Shown one piece after another: positions 33,866 through 33,909 of a stretch of 33,909 bases of DNA (its first letter is position 1; the number at the start of each line of letters is the position of its first letter). Location: the NCBI GenBank assembly GCA_017479985.1, contig JAFVBL010000023.1, positions 1-33,909 on the forward strand, read 5' to 3'. Source of the stretch: Alphaproteobacteria bacterium (GTDB taxonomy: Bacteria > Pseudomonadota > Alphaproteobacteria > RF32 > CAG-239). The translations under genes and the position numbers were made by a program. The notes below the pieces were generated by a model that made no database searches, had not been told where the DNA came from, and saw nothing but the letters and a program-made list of their open reading frames with translations.

Positions 33866-33909
33866 ATGCTTAAAGACGATATTATCACAAAGAATGCAAA
33901 CATCAATAT
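33866..33909 (+). CDS. Start of a gene cut by the window end
   Basis: AGGGAGA at 33851-33857 precedes the ATG at 33866, and the promoter at 33802-33829 reads into it. Only 14 full codons are visible (MLKDDIITKNANIN), too few to identify it. Confidence 0.6.
   Translation, partial: MLKDDIITKNANIN

Noticed and set aside
1-33909. tRNA, rRNA, transposase or phage genes
   Set aside because: None could be recognised on either strand.

Overview
The window looks like part of a bacterial chromosome, most probably a host-associated (gut-type) alphaproteobacterium of moderate GC content. Three things suggest this: the rimP-nusA-ylxR-infB-rbfA order, with YlxR fused to an L7Ae-like domain; Shine-Dalgarno led, Gram-negative style genes such as recG, mfd and a DsbD/ScsB-like protein; and a very large cysteine-rich secreted repeat protein. 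The lineage is an inference; there is no rRNA gene here to settle it.

Layout. 1-3866: the 3' part of a giant Cys-rich repeat protein whose start lies before the window. 3867-4439: terminators, a half-copy of a dispersed repeat and one possible small gene. 4440-10079: recG (minus) and mfd (plus), diverging from a shared promoter region of about 80 bp. 10080-11030: a gene-poor stretch holding a strong candidate for a structured minus-strand RNA, a 22-codon ORF followed by a small membrane protein gene, a terminator and an inverted-repeat element. 11031-16805: the translation/transcription-factor operon rimP, nusA, ylxR-L7Ae, infB, rbfA, ending in a 41-residue membrane protein and a strong terminator. 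16866-19184 (minus): a periplasmic thiol-disulfide transporter of the DsbD/ScsB type and a secreted cyclophilin. 19322-21184: three accessory genes, namely a lipoprotein of unusual style, an unknown membrane-anchored protein and a small DUF2934-like protein. 21484-27904: an alpha-glucan operon of branching enzyme, debranching enzyme and 4-alpha-glucanotransferase. 28026-29104: a GNAT acetyltransferase and an L,D-transpeptidase. 29203-32264: an unknown 113-residue protein, then a compact partner-switching module (STAS antagonist plus a sensor/HAMP/PP2C phosphatase fused to an RsbW-like kinase domain). 32324-33909: a MerR regulator with a typical 19-bp-spacer promoter, two related-looking hypothetical genes on the minus strand, and the first codons of another plus-strand gene.

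How it fits together. The DsbD-like protein and the cyclophilin form a cell-envelope folding pair that could serve Cys-rich secreted proteins such as the one at the left edge (inference). The three glucan genes would branch, trim and rearrange glycogen, but no glgC, glgA or glgP lies nearby. The two-gene partner switch has sensor, phosphatase, kinase and antagonist, but its output (a sigma factor or other target) is not in the window. The most unusual items are the structured RNA candidate at 10178-10360, the single-chain phosphatase-kinase, the RecG motif VI substitution, and the palindromic divergent promoter at 29147-29178.
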